Assembly: GCA_036345935.2 (NCBI GenBank)
Contig: JADWOT020001231.1
Location: 62,001-126,000 of the forward strand
From: Taenia hydatigena
Lineage: Eukaryota > Platyhelminthes > Cestoda > Cyclophyllidea > Taeniidae
Reading direction: 5' to 3'
Length of the DNA: 64,000 nt
In this document: piece after piece, positions 36,082 to 48,804 of the stretch
How the letters are laid out: the number at the start of each line of letters is the position of its first letter
Position numbering within the stretch: the first letter of the stretch is position 1
Program-made: the position numbers and the translations under genes
The notes under the pieces: generated by a model
What the model saw: only the letters and a program-made list of their open reading frames with translations
Told to the model about the DNA's origin: nothing
Database searches by the model: none

Positions 36082-39000
36082 TACATTCCCTTTTCGCTGC
36101 TGAAGGTGGACAGTTTAGTCGAATTTCGATACTAAAGGCGTTAGTGAGGAACCCTAAAGCCATTTTAACTTTGGAGAGAGGACTCTGCAATCCATGTTAC
36201 ACATATGCTGTTGTTCACATCCATCCCAAAGTTTGACGCTCAAATCAATGCCGAATCAAGGCAGCTGGTCAACGTTTGCGCTCAATTGAGTAGGACCGAA
36301 GTCAAGAAAGGAAAGGTGATCAGAGATGAATGTAGAAGACTTAAACCGATCTTTAGATCCATACAGTTCTTTTCATTGTCATGCACTCTCGCAGCTCCAA
36401 ATGGTTCGGGCATGAAAAAACAATTAACAGTTAGCTCCAAGCTTTAGGTGACTCGAACAGCCGTTACTAAAATTATTCCTTGGATTTTCGCTCCGCCAAT
36501 AAGCACATATGCAAAGCCGATTCGATGCTTCATTAGGTGTATTAAACCTGCTTGTTTATAACGGCATTTACTTCGTCTTTGCTGCATGGCTTACACATGC
36601 AAACTTACAATAACTGGCAACTGATATTCAGGTTGTAGGGAAATTAATAAAGCAAATTGGTTGGGCCACTACCATTTGCTGACGATCAAGATGCTGACTA
36701 CCACACTTTTCCGTTTGTTTACCCATCATTTGTGGTACTCAGCCAAAGGTCTGAATTTTTTTTACGCGTTGTCAGTGTGAGCTGGAGAGTAGAGGGCATT
36801 TTATCATCGTCGATGAAAGGCAGGTGCTCTCATTAACACGCCCAACTCCAGTGACGTCTAAACTACTACAGTTAAACCACTTGCATAGCTATTAAGGCAG
36901 ATACTAGTGTGGAAGGAGAGGGCTCAGTAGAAGCGCCTGATTTGAAGTTTATCAGATTTTCAGCACCTACGCAGTTTTGTCAACCTGGAAGTCGGTAAGA
37001 AGGAATGGTGGCAGCAGCCGATATCAGCTGTTAAAAAAAATAATTCCTGGTGAATAGAGTTAGAAAGAAGGACCAATAGATAAAGAGGAAGCTTATTAAA
37101 AAGTCTTCCTAGGGAACGCCATCTGCGATAGCATCACACGTAATGGGCACGTAAAGCGAAAGGTCGTCACTGCCATAAGCGCAACCTTTGTCCTCAGGCG
37201 TCAGAGTAGTACTTTCGACTGCTTTAGTAGACAGAATGTCTTGAGATCGATGAGTGGGCAGATAATGCTGTTGCTGTTGCATAAATGCAGCACCAACAAC
37301 GCATCGGGGCTTGTACTAACCTTTACATTTTCCAAAGGCAGTGGAGACAAGGTGATGTAAGCAGACCGTGTGAGGCGGTTAAGCAAAAGTTTGGAGTGAC
37401 CGAAGTATCAAAACTTGACTACTTTCCGCATTGGCTTACCATCCTTTGCTTTTGAGTGTCTGTCTGCCCGTTAGGTATTGGATTAGTGTGCTCACATTTA
37501 CAGTGGTCGTAAGGTCTCTAATGCAGGGGATGATTGAGTGGTCTGTCAAAATAGACACCCTACCCATGGGCTACACATACCTTGTTCAATTAGAAAACAA
37601 GAGCTGCCCTAATCTCTTACAGAATGGGATTAGATGCTGGTTGCTGCTCCTAATCAAATTAACGTTAAAGAGGGCGAAAAGAATATTGCTCTATTTCCTT
37701 GCTAAAAGCACTGATAGAATAAAATATGCACCTGATTTTCCAATTTATATGAAATTCTGTCAGAGAGGATTCCGACTTTTTCTATGCCATTCTAAGCACC
37801 CTTATCATTAACCAATTTCCAATTTTACAATTCATTGTGAGAATTGTCTACAAATAGTCAGCGGTATAAGCTCCCATGGCATAATTCTGCCGTCAGGGAT
37901 GACGCTCGAATGAAGAGATGGGCTGTGTAATGGTTTGTTAGCTTGACTGCCGATCACGGTTCCTTGGATGTCCATTTCGTCTTAGCCGAGTAAGCTAACC
38001 TCAAAGTTGTTCCAGCAGATCCGTTCCCTCTGCTTGCCGAATTATGTGTGTTCAGCCCCAGTATTATGTCCTCATTTGCTTCCAGTGAAGTCTCGAAACG
38101 CTGCAGCGGTCTTTAAAATATGGGATCATGCAGATGGAATTCTGTTCATTTTACTCTAACCCTTTCTTCCTTTTACGCCTGTCAAATCATCTATAGCAAT
38201 AAGTGCTTCATCGTTCTTCCTCTTTGTGTAAAGTGGTACCTGTGTGCTTAATAAGGCAGTCAAGGCGTTACGTAATATAGGGTTGCGAGCCAAATGGTGT
38301 GCGGGCTTTAGGTATGACATGAAAGGATTCCTGCTTTAAGTAGAATAAAAAAAGGACATCCGACAAGAGGATCTGCTAGAAAATCCTTAGTGACTACATC
38401 TTAATTTCTTCCGCAATCCCTTCAAGCACCATGACCTTCAAATCGGTATCCACTGAGTTAAGCACTGTACCGTGTAAACCACCTACATGCAGTATTGGGG
38501 CTCATTGAGACCCAAGACTCCCTACGAAATCAGGAATATTTGCTATTTCGCAATGGCAGCAGTCTTATGTTGTGAGTGCAGTTGAATCATTTGCTTTGTG
38601 AGCCAAGAACGGTACATTTTGTAGGCTTATGTCCCAAAACACTTATACAAGTGCTTAATTTGTGAGCTGTGGACGTATTTTTTTCAGGGAAAGTGGTGGT
38701 GACAACAGAACCAGTAGTCATTTGCATAATGACGTTTTAATGAGAACATCAGCATCTTTCCATTAAATATTCTTTCCCATCATAAGTCGTAATATGCAAT
38801 AAATGGAATTAAACATCTCATCGATACAGTTGCAACTTCCCAACTGCCGTTCCTTGATAGTGAGCACCTAGTCCAAAAGTAGCGTTTATAAGACTTATAT
38901 TTTGCGGTTCCTTTTCAGTGATTGGATGCCTTTTAACCCTGCCACGTGAAGGCCAAATTTTACTACTGCAATTTCGAGCTGTTGGTAAGGCCTCTCAGTA

Positions 39001-40148
39001 ATAGCAGATGGTGGAATGCCCTTACGTAGGTGCTCGCTCTCTTTGGCAATTAGGTAGTGTGTGTAAGTCCTCCGTTTTCCGTTTTAGTCATTCGATTTGA
39101 CGAGCTGTGAGGGCGGAAGCTGACCTCACATGTCTCCACTTTGAAATTTCACTGCTTTCATTCTACCTAGTGCCGCTGATTTGAGTTGAAATAGATACAC
39201 TTGGCGACAATCAGTCTTGCCTTTTATTCTAACGAATATTTTCGTCTTATTAGTTGCAAACAAAATTGATACCCATTTACAGTGGCCAAAACTAGAGTCT
39301 GCTTCCATAACCTCATTTGGCGTCTTAAAATCATCAAAGTAACGCTAGTTTTTTAAAAATCAGAAGAAATAGTAATTGCTACAGGGCGCTGGAAGAGATG
39401 TAAAAGAGGCCAACGCAGATGTTCAAGCCGACTTGAATTAACGGGACCAGATTCTTAAGGGTTCCATTCATAGAAAGGGCTGTGGCATAGTAATGCACTC
39501 AAAATCTCGTCCTTAACCCGGTTCAAACGCAACGATTAACTGGCTTGCAATTATCGATCCGATAGCAGCGAAGTATGTTGACATGCTAATTTTGACTATG
39601 CCACTATGTTACAAGTCGTTATCGTCTTACGCGCTACCCTCGAAATTCAATCACCCGTTCCCTGTGGCTATAATGGTCAGTATATTTTCTCAGAAGTGTT
39701 ACTTTTGCTAGTAAGAACAAAACGAAGGCAAGGAAGTGTGCAATTCATGGCAAATTATCACACGAACGTAGTGCTGAAGAATTGATCTTCTCATGCAAGA
39801 CAACTTTAATAATAGAGTGTCGGCAGAAATCGCATGCTTTCCTACAAGCATGTTATGCATAGACCACACAGCAATAACCGCTCGTGTAAATTGAGTGCAT
39901 TCGTTCGATGAAAGAAGAATGAGTAAACTGGGAAGCGTTGAGACACATGTGCCTCGGAAAAGCACCTACCTGGGCAGCATGCAGGCCGAAGGAAGTGAAT
40001 GACAAGCAAGCGGTTGCTTCAATTGTTCTTAGGTAGTGTCACCAATAACAAGCCCTTGATTTTATCGAAAGCAAAGTATGAAGTAGGTCGACGGTTTCTT
40101 GTCATATTCACATCAGATTTCACTTCAAAAATATCTTTTATTTTGCAG
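36082..40148. other. Unassigned sequence
   Basis: No domain, repeat pair or convincing exon. The frame 37431-37811 (126 codons, plus) is open but motif-free. Confidence 0.45.
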
Positions 40149-40286
40149 GATGCAATGTTCCAGTTTCATTCCAATTCGTCCCATCTTATGTCGCTTCATC
40201 GTTTTCACCCTCGGGCGCATGCATCAAGGTCCGATCCCCACATACATGCACACGTCTCGGAAGTGGCTACTGTGGCACATCTGCGG
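40149..40286 (+). CDS. Candidate 46-codon exon, His-rich
   Basis: 138 bp exactly between the acceptor TTTTATTTTGCAG and the strong donor CTGCGG|GTAAGTC, phase 0 at both ends, within the longest open frame of the window (39999-40487). The peptide contains SNSSHLMSLHRFHPRAH and HIHAH. The first of these resembles the helix half of a C2H2 finger, but no Cys pair is visible in this exon. Identity unknown. Confidence 0.33.
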
Positions 40287-41258
40287 GTAAGTCAACTTTA
40301 CTTACATTGCGCAATCTTCGTCAGGATGTGTCGTCGACTTGGTTTTTGCACCCTATTTAGAATATCGACCCCACAATGTAGGGGCAAATCCGCACAAATG
40401 CTAGAATTTGATGTACTGAGTATTTTTAGCCATAAGCTATGTAATTCGGACGAGCCATGGCCGGGTGAGGGATTTTGTAATGGGTAATGATTCACTGTCT
40501 CAGCTGTCAGTGTAATGCGACTGGTTTCTCATTTTTAGCTTTGTTCCTTAGGCCCTCGTATTGAGTGCAATGATCACATGGGCAGGGGAACCAGTGATCG
40601 AGGCTGAGCTCATTCAGACTAGCTTCATCCTCAGATGCAGATGATGCTCCCTCCACTAATTTATTCGTGGTCACTGATCACCTCTCACTTAAAAGGCGCA
40701 TTCAGGCAAGCATTGCAACAGTGTTGCTACTTTCGGAAACCGTTCAGCCCTTGGATGAACATTAAGGTACGGCCATCAATTACAAAATGCTTGTAAGACC
40801 ACGAACCAATTAAACGTTAGCAGATTCGTGCAAAACACAAACAGGAATAATCCTTTTTGCCATTCAGCCAAGACTAATGTCAACGAACAGACACTAAATT
40901 TTCAACCACTGCCCTAACTCAATGAAAAATTAACACATGCGAGTGCTCTGATCAGAATCTGCCAATGTGAATGCAAGACATAATAAATTAGCAGTATACA
41001 AGATTCGTGAATGGTGTTACGCTTTCTGCATCATGGATTTCCTGCTAGCAAGTATCCACTGAAAAACACTCAGCCTCTTCATTAATATCTCTGGATTGTT
41101 ATGTCTAGGAATGCTTTAGAACCCCAAATGTACAGCCTAGATTTTGTTTCAACTGAAAAGTTCTAAATATAAGCTTCCTTGTGAACCTAATTTCTGCACA
41201 AAACGGAACAGCATTAAATAATCGACCTACCCATCCACCCACGCATTCGATCCATCAG

Positions 41259-41337
41259 TTTGGATGTGGTGTGAGCGCACGATGCTAGAACGGGTAGCTG
41301 CTAAGGAAGCAAGACATGACGAAGCCGAGGCAATGAG
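41259..41337 (+). CDS. Candidate 79-bp exon with charged helix
   Basis: After a pyrimidine-rich acceptor (CCATCCACCC...CCATCAG) the plus frame reads WMWCERTMLERVAAKEARHD and continues with Glu/Ala to the donor ATGAG|GTAGGC. The alternating Ala/Glu/Arg pattern suggests an amphipathic helix. Sequence further downstream (to about 41520) is open in other frames, but I could not join it in phase. No family is recognised. Confidence 0.27.
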
Positions 41338-41892
41338 GTAGGCAAAACTCAACTGGTTCACAAGTACCCTGATCCCTGGGCTACGGAGACTGCTAAAACC
41401 TTGTTTCGTACTTCTTCCTTGTCCACTGGTGCAATACGCGACTCCACTGGCCACACTTCATCTATCACACATGCCCTTCCATGTGTCCTAACGGCGAAAC
41501 ATGGCATCTGGTCGAAGGAGAGAGGTTGGCAACAGGAGCGAATGAGATGAGTAGGAGAAGAGTGAGGAGCACAAAAGATGTGAATTTAAGGGTGTAAGTG
41601 CAAAAGAAAAGTAGTGAGAAGGATTCGGTAGTGAGAGAGCGAGGGAGGAATGAGGGTAGAGGATTGGTGGTGATGAGGTAGATCAGTAGGTTGAAACGTC
41701 GTCCTAATAACGTGGATGCTGTGGATTCTAGCCTCTCACCAGGCACGATGACATGCCACGTCCCACATTTTAGCTCAATTTACTGCTCCTCCCTTCAAGT
41801 ATCTAAGTAGATGTCACACCCATCCTCCCTGATGCAATCCATAGTTGGGCAGGCACGGTGCTACTACATGCAGCAGGAGAAATAGAGTTTCA

Positions 41893-41965
41893 CGGCTCCG
41901 GCGGGACTTGAACCCACAGTCTTCTGATCCGCAGTCAGACGCCCTATCCATTAGGCCACGGAACC
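41893..41965 (-). tRNA. tRNA-Arg, anticodon GCG
   Basis: A 73-nt intronless nuclear tRNA gene on the minus strand. It folds as a full cloverleaf: the acceptor stem GGTTCCG pairs with CGGAGCC (one G-T pair), followed by discriminator G. It has an A box TGGCCTAATGG and D arm, an anticodon stem TCTGA/TCAGA with loop CTGCGGA, a T arm GTGGG/CCCGC and B box GGTTCAAGTCC. The body matches the animal tRNA-Arg type that normally carries TCG or CCG. The anticodon, positions 34-36, is GCG (41930-41932 on plus), reading CGC and CGT. Animals normally read these with ACG (inosine). No run of four or more T follows within about 100 nt, so a standard Pol III terminator is missing, and no CCA is encoded. It could be a functional odd isodecoder or a recent pseudogene. 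Confidence 0.9.
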
Positions 41966-44404
41966 GATGCCTACGTTAATATATTTAATTTACGTATTTG
42001 TAGATACCCTCACTAGTGGTTCTTTCACATCATACTCATTGCCTAGACACGTCAGTACTTTTTGACAAAGACACATATACTGTTTGCTCCTCCTTCTTTC
42101 TGTGACTTTTACCATACATCATGGAATCGAGGTTTGTGATTGGTGGATAACTGTGACATGACTAAGCTGTCCAACGGATAACAGCGCCGCGGTTCAAACA
42201 TTTGACCTTCTCAAAGGGGTGGTATTGGACACAGCTCAGCTGGGCCCTAGTTATCTACTGACCAAGGACAGATTTTTGGTTGCAGTCACGACAAAATTAG
42301 GTCGAAGCACCCTTTCAGCATCGCAAGCACAGCTTTCTCTTTATTAAATGGCGCAGTTGGAAGTATTTTAATTTCAGGAGTAAGTCTGTAACATTGGCAG
42401 GTTAAGGACAAATCGCTTTCAATGGCAAGATTTTTATCGCTGAAGGAACGGTAACGACTTTATTTGATTTATCAGAGGATATTGGCATCTTGAGGAGAGC
42501 TGTTGCTCACTTGCATCTTGTCTGTGAAAATCTATGTGGAACACATGCCCTTCCACCGAATGGCGGAAAAATCATACATTGAGATGAGAACGCGTGAAGC
42601 GAGCATAATATGCTTCGCAAAACAAGCTTTTTCAGCATCTAATTTAAAAATAATTAGCCTCGCAGCACTAGCGTGCGCTATCATAAAGAGATCGCTGGAG
42701 ATAGCTGGGCAGGAGCATGAGAAAACGAAATCAAATTTCCAAAAACAGAGGCAAAAATTATATAGCTAATCTAATCCAGCGTTTTAAGCATGCAATCTAA
42801 GAAAGATAGAAATTAAACGCTAAATGCGCAGAAAGCGTTTTGCTTATAAAAGGAAGACAAAGTTGAAGATTGCTAGCAAGATCCTTAAAATGTTCCAAGT
42901 CTAGTCAATAGTATTTGTAAAATTTGAAAGGACGGTGTGATGACCGTGCCAATGCATTCATGCCAACGAGGCTACTAAGGGCTGGTGAATGCTAATGGGT
43001 GAAATTGCTCTACTAAACCACTCGTAGATGCTAGATAGCAATCGTGGAAAGAAGCACGACCTAATGTCAGGATTTAATAAATTCGGTTGGTCTAAGCTTG
43101 TTAACCATGATGAACGCATGCCATTATGCAGCCGCATGTTTGAAATGCTCCGTCCGGCTAGGTGATTATGTTCTCTCGTTGAGCAGACCTCATCAAAACT
43201 CGTGGGCTGAAATCAACTCACATTTGTAGTGGTGATGCGAATTCTCCAGTTGTGTAGGCCGCCTGAAAGGGCAGCGTCGGGAATGTCTGCTTCATTGCAC
43301 CTATTATACATGAGGCGACCAGTGATCGTAAATCTCTTTGCAGGGTGGTTTTCATTGAATTTTGATGTGAGAAAGGCGAAATTTGGTTTTCGCACTGTGT
43401 TTAATAAAGTGCAAATAAATTATGACTCTATATGATTATTTTATTAGTTCTGGGGGTATAAATACCGAGGATGGGACGACTAATGCCGGGTCGTTTACAC
43501 TCGGGTCTGCCGTGTGTACGACAGGCACAAGCCAGTGAATGTGACCAACTCGTTCAAACAATTTCGCCAACAGCCTCTATTGTCCCAAGTATCTACGTGC
43601 CAATGTGCGTGTGCGCAGTTTGTCCGGCTTCAAGCGTTTGCACATGTAAAATTAGGGTGGTTTTAAAATGCGTAACTCACCATGATTTGATTAAGCTACG
43701 GCAAATTATGATTTGGTTGGCTTTGTTTCATTGACTCATTCGATCAGCATTTTGAGACCACCAGCATGTTGTCTCAGCCGCATTTTCGCCATGTTGTCCA
43801 TTTATGTGTTGGATGCTTGGTCGATGGAACATCTGAACGTAGATGCATTGCACAGCATATGTGGAGTGAAATGGATACATTGAAGTTGTCAGAGTTCGCG
43901 CACGTCTTGCATTTCGTGAACGTAGGGCTCTTGAATTTCGCTAGAGTACTCATGAGCCACTCCTAAGCAGTTTGAGATGTCGAGCTATTTTGTCAGCGAT
44001 TTGATTAAGCGAGGTGATATTTACGCATCTGTTCGACTTCTAAAATATGATGACAGGTCTTAAGTGGCGAAGAGTGAAGTAGTTAACGGGTTGCAGTGAC
44101 AATCGCTCGTGTATCTGTCAGACCGATGCGAAGGAAGATAGATGCATGAAAGTCGGTCAGGGAAGTGGCACAGCATGTCGACCGGTAGTAGTAATAGGAA
44201 GCAGAGAGGCGCATTCGTGAATCTGATGCTCTAACAGCATTTGCATTCGCTTGAGATGGAGATGGCAAAGTGGAATTGCGCGGCAGTGTGCTATAGACTA
44301 CAGGAATGAAGAAAGACAGCGAACAAAGGAGAGATACATCTGCCAAACACTTTCTAAGGACTAAAGTTTTATGAAGACAGGAGGGTTTTGGATCTCCGAA
44401 GCGT
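41966..44404. other. Mostly unassigned; possible finger-like exon at 43.8 kb
   Basis: No certain gene. At 43776-43870 (plus), after acceptor TTGTCTCAG, the frame reads HFRHVVHLCVGCLVDG and then TSERRCIAQH, close to a C2H2 finger (C-x2-C-x13-H) but with no second His. Just upstream (43471-43734) is a Cys-rich frame. It resembles the exons of the 25-kb zinc-finger gene in style but not in sequence. The remainder shows nothing recognisable. Confidence 0.3.
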
Positions 44405-44584
44405 CTAGTTGTCCCATCTCATTAGCACAAGCAATCTGTAAAGAGTCGCCTGTCGACTCGGACCATGCAACCAAAAGGAAATGCCGGATGCCGTAGACAA
44501 GAGGTGCGGGCGGTATGCACCCACCTCACATATATTTTCTGCAGAGTCTGCATTAGTTACACAACAAAGCGGCCCCAGCGTCAT
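44405..44584 (-). CDS. 59-codon open frame, unidentified
   Basis: ATG at 44584 to TAG at 44405-44407 on minus. The sequence is more GC-rich than its surroundings, and the peptide (start MTLGPLCCVTNADSAEN, end LVLMRWDN) has mixed composition without motifs. It could be a terminal exon or chance. Confidence 0.2.
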   Translation of the reverse strand: MTLGPLCCVTNADSAENICEVGAYRPHLLSTASGISFWLHGPSRQATLYRLLVLMRWDN

Positions 44585-45042
44585 CGCTCAATCCAAATTT
44601 TGAAAAGTAAACACCTCACTTCCAGGATTTAGCAAGAAACCCTTCATTCCGTTTACCAAAACATGTCCAATGGCCCAAAATACCTGCTAGCTGCTTGCTG
44701 TGCAATTAGTATTCCGGCTTTCGATAAGCATTTATGCTGAATATTCATTCCACAACCTTGAATGACAGTTTTCATGTGTTGTTGTTTCTTTTTAGTTCAA
44801 CTTGTGGAAAGATTACAAATGTAAGTCAAGTTGGAGGTAAGCCCTTTCGTAAAGGAGTGACCTCAACAAGTGGTCTCTTTAATCTAGTTATTTGGAGTGC
44901 AATTAACAAGGTCTCCTCCCACCGTTACTACTCAGAGGTTGTGAAGTGACGGGACGAGTTAAAGAAAGTCAGGAAAGCGGGTCTGATTTGCTCATCTTCT
45001 ATGTGCACCATAATTATGGCACTAACATCTCTGATTACCGTG

Positions 45043-45315
45043 CTAGTCGATGTGTGAATTAGGGGTGGTAGTCGAGGTATCGTTGGTTTTGCCAGAAACT
45101 CGACCGCAAAATCCATTCATTAAGTTGGTTTGGTCGAGAACCTCCCTTGGTGAGATGCACATTGTTGTGACCTCACTTCGTTGCATGTGGGGCAGAGTAG
45201 TGATATATGAGCACTCTTCTGTATCTGAATTCTCCTCAGATTTTGGCGAAGTTAAGAAATCTTTCCTGCATTTCCCAGTATTTGTCAACACTTTCATTAC
45301 AGGTGTTTCGAGAAT
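45043..45315 (-). CDS. Candidate C-terminal exon, disordered tail
   Basis: After acceptor TTGGTTATCTAG the minus strand is open for 90 codons to TAG at 45043. The composition is typical of an intracellular disordered tail: rich in Ser, Thr, Glu, Asn and Lys, with blocks TSPKSEENSDTEE and GKTNDTSTTTPNSHID before the stop. The opposite strand is open over the same interval (45050-45319), as often happens. Coding on minus is favoured by composition and splice site only. No family is recognised. Confidence 0.35.
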   Translation of the reverse strand: MLETPVMKVLTNTGKCRKDFLTSPKSEENSDTEECSYITTLPHMQRSEVTTMCISPREVLDQTNLMNGFCGRVSGKTNDTSTTTPNSHID

Positions 45316-46072
45316 CTAGATAACCAAGAAATTCAATGAATCAACTAAGATAGTCAGAGCAAAGACATGTCGAATGAACAACAAATGTTAAAAGCGGATC
45401 TTCAGCTGTTTAGAAAATAAGTCTACTTTTTTCCATTGATACCATCTGTGCAGAAGCTGCCATACAATAATGCATAACAAAGTTAACATTTTTGTGCCAG
45501 AGTTCGAAGATCAGCGAACGAAAAAATATTGTAAAAGCGAAACAAGAATGTAAATGGAGAGTTCTGGATTCAACAGCACCCAGCAACGTAACAATAACAC
45601 ATACTTCTGAATAACCGGACCACAGCTGAGGTCAACATCATTTTATCCAGTGAGCATAGGTTATTATGGATAAAATCCAGAGACCAGCTCGGACATTTAT
45701 AATGTTTGCAAATGAAAGTAATGCAGCACTAAACGTTCGTCCAAAGATTAAAATTGCTCCCTCAAGTGGAACGAAGAAGGGTCCATATTACTCTTGGCCC
45801 CTAACTTCTACTACTAATTGAAAGGCCGTCGTCGAGTGTAACTATACCGCTTTACAGCAGCAAACAATCAGATGGCTGAAAGCGGGTAGGTATTGGAAAG
45901 TAGGGTAGTGAAAGGGAAGGAAGAAGAGACTTATTTACAGTCAACTTGGTGATTGTCCTATTAATGCTTATCCATTAAGTTTGAGGTCAGAGATAGCACT
46001 CGTCTAAATAGTCACTTCGATGAAACGTGAAGTAAGATTAATTCGGTCTGTAATAGTTCACGTCACAAAGGT

Positions 46073-46273
46073 TTATTGATGAAGAGGGCGGGATTCAACA
46101 CTCTCTGACATCACGGAATAAACTTTGCCGCGTCGAGAGCAAGCCTTATCCCTCGAAAGATGCTGTCGGTCACCTAAGGGCATCCTGCATTGCGTGGCAC
46201 GAAATTTGCTTCTACTTATTTTTTGACTCTGCAGGCGTAATGATCCTGTGGCTAGTGTATTTGAGGACGGGGT
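46073..46273 (-). CDS. Candidate C-terminal exon, basic tail
   Basis: The acceptor GAATGTTTGTAATAATACAG precedes 66 open codons ending in TAA. The peptide is basic and Ser/Arg-rich (for example RHLQSQ-like stretches and DKACSRRGKVYSVMSESVES). It is on the same strand as the candidate exon at 45043 and about 0.8 kb upstream of it, so they could be alternative or unrelated terminal exons. Unidentified. Confidence 0.25.
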   Translation of the reverse strand, partial: TPSSNTLATGSLRLQSQKISRSKFRATQCRMPLGDRQHLSRDKACSRRGKVYSVMSESVESRPLHQ

Positions 46274-47839
46274 CTGTATTATTACAAACATTCAGAGGCA
46301 GCACATTAGTTTTCAGAATCAAGTTACGCCATGTAACCTTATGATTCCTTTGTCGACCACCCTTGTCTGATCAGTCGATAATCTTGTGCGTGCAAATAAG
46401 TTGCCGTGAGTGGAGGCAACTCCCAGCCACTACTCTTTTTTCATTGCAAAGATACACAGACCTCAGTAAACCCATTTGCCATGGACATCTTCAAATACAC
46501 TTAATAATGAAGATTATTCCGATAACTCAGATTCATCAAATCATTCTGGGCTGTGCCTTGTAGTAGGCTGCAATTGGCAAGAAAATATGTGTAAGGTAAA
46601 GCGGAAGAGTGAAGACGGAAAGTGCTAACTACGATCCTCAGCATGAAATATTAATAGGTTGATGTTGTAGACATCTTTATTATATGAAGAGGGCTGATAT
46701 GGAGCAACTACGTTGGGGCCTCAAGGAGGAGGATGTGCCGGCCTCAAAAGTACGACCACGCTACCCTACGACCAGGTTGAAAATGTCCTCCCAACTCTGG
46801 CCTACAAAGCATATTTAAGGAACGCAAGCATCTGGCGCATGTGCAACGCAATGTGAGACGGAAGTACACCTCGTAGAGAATAGGATAGCACCACGACATA
46901 TTGGACTCTACGCAACTAAGAAGTTTGTTTAAGGCCTTAGCATCTTACTCTGTTACATTGTTAGTGCCTACATTTTCCCAATGTGCTGTCTTGAAAAAGA
47001 GTGTGATGCTTTAGTTTTTGATCAGCGATATGCGAAGTAAGTCGGACAAAAGGAAACAACCCAAACACACCAACACACTTAGCAATCTGCTTATTGAACG
47101 AGATCGCCTCTTTATGGACTTGTCATCGTGGCTGGCTGATATGCAAAAAATTCATTGCTTTGTAAATAGAAAAGGGGAAAAACCAAGTTAAGGATTAAGA
47201 AAAGCAACTTAAAATAACGTCTCACAATATCAGAAACTTAGTGCAATCACAGACTCTCAAATGGCTTGACCAAATAAATGAAACAAAATAAGAACCTGAA
47301 AGCGGAGCCATTGAAATTTTCATAACAAGCTTACGATAAATAAACCGCCTTTTCTGACGCAGCAAACAGCCATTGGATATAAACCAAAACCTGAATTAGA
47401 AAGTACAATAAGCTAAGAATAATTAGAAGGAACTGCCTGCACTCTAAATTGTTTAGCAAGGCTGTTAAAGCATGCCTCCATTTTAATAATGTTACAGGAC
47501 CCGAGCATGTAGGTTGGTGTCGTTTGGCGCTCAACGGAACTCGACACCTGTCTTAGTTTTACCATTGTAAATGCGCACCCAATTGTTAGATTTTGTTATA
47601 CGGCAATTATTTAAGGAAGCTGGCCGTAAGTTGACTGCTATCAGATTTCTATCACCCTCGTTGAAACGTCATTGTTGCCTGAGCGCTATTGCCTCGAATG
47701 CATATTCAAGTTGAACTATTTAATTGACAAAACAGTATCGCCAACTTATTTATTAATTCTTCTTCCTTCCAATTCATTGTATGGTTCCATTTTAAATTTA
47801 ACTTTCGAGAATTTCGACGTGTGCTTTGGCTAATCCCAG
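46274..47839. other. Mostly unassigned; two overlapping open frames at 46.7 kb
   Basis: At 46684-46860 (plus) a GC-richer patch is open in two frames at once: one begins KRADMEQLRWGLKEEDV and the other ends NVLPTLAYKAYLRNASIW. No splice sites or motif decide between them. The rest shows nothing recognisable. Confidence 0.3.
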
Positions 47840-48024
47840 GCCTCATCTTGATGAGAATGGATTCAGAGAAACTTGCAGAGATTGCCGTGGATAGGGCCTT
47901 CCCTCTTGCCAATTGCGATGGAAGCGCATTTAAGCATGCTAAACTAGCATATGTTGCAAGCAATGCCCAGCTCAAACGAGAAATTGATGTCCACAAGGAG
48001 AGGTCGACTCATCTAGAAACTATG
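47840..48024 (+). CDS. Possible N-terminal exon of the AIMP1/EMAP-II gene
   Basis: The plus frame has ATG at 47851 and runs to a weak donor, ACTATG|GTTGGT, at 48024 (TAA follows at 48031). It begins MRMDSEKLAEIAVDRA and ends NAQLKREIDVHKERSTHLE. The latter resembles the N-terminal coiled-coil segment of AIMP1 (NAKLKKEIEELK type), which binds arginyl-tRNA synthetase in the multisynthetase complex. It sits upstream of the EMAP-II exons on the same strand, as expected for such a gene. The similarity is short and composition-driven, so this is tentative. Confidence 0.33.
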
Positions 48025-48540
48025 GTTGGTTAAAAGTTGCTTTTTATTCAACTTTTAACAGGATCTTTGTAGACACTTTATCCTTTCCTTCTTCATGCAA
48101 AAATCATATCGAATACTCGGAATCTAGCAATCCGTTTACCCCAGCCCATCCAAGTTGCTTTGCGCAAAATCGCACTATTAATATTGCTTTCTAAATCCAC
48201 CATTATCTTGTTATTTGGGTTTTCGACTAGTTTGCAGTGGATTGTTTGGTTACTCTCGTCATAGCGCTTCGCATTCATTGCATTTCCTCTTTAAAATGGG
48301 CACGTTTTGTGTTAGGGTTGCATTAATCCAGTGTTACAATTAACTGTTCTTGGTTCATTTTTGTCTTAGTCATATTGTCAATCTTATAGATTTGACGGGT
48401 ACAATAATGTTGCCATTCAGTTAGGCCAAAATGTTGCATATTTTTTAAATTAATCAGTCAAATTTGTTATTTTGTGGTGTAAACTAAAATGCTTGGCATA
48501 TCTTTGTCGCAAAAATTATTTGTTCTTCATCGCTATCTAA

Positions 48541-48804
48541 GTGGCAAGATACATCCGATTACATGCTACTTTAGGAGGTCGTGCCTTTTTTGCGAGTTCT
48601 AATGTTGGTCCTTCCTGGTTTTGTAGGCAAAGCATATGCCTTGCTAAGTGTTTTGTACCATTAAATGACAAGATAGAACTTGCCATTAACGAGGGGTTTG
48701 CATCGCCACTGCTGCACGGTCTTTCATATGCACCTATTAGAGAGATTCGGTGTTGATAGATCTGAAGTTGATGGTAGTCAGCCTCCTCCCATTTCAATGC
48801 GATG
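48541..48804 (-). CDS. Candidate minus-strand terminal exon opposite the EMAP-II gene
   Basis: On minus, after acceptor CGATTTAG, the frame is open for about 87 codons to TAG. An upstream stretch, 48949-48988, with the strong donor TTACTG|GTAAGTATG joins in phase 0 to give QCVVTLL then QQLFIALKWEEADY. The intron would be 144 bp. The plus strand is also open here (48541-48756) after its own plausible acceptor, so the strand is ambiguous. It lies inside the presumed intron of the plus-strand EMAP-II gene. No family is recognised. Confidence 0.28.
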
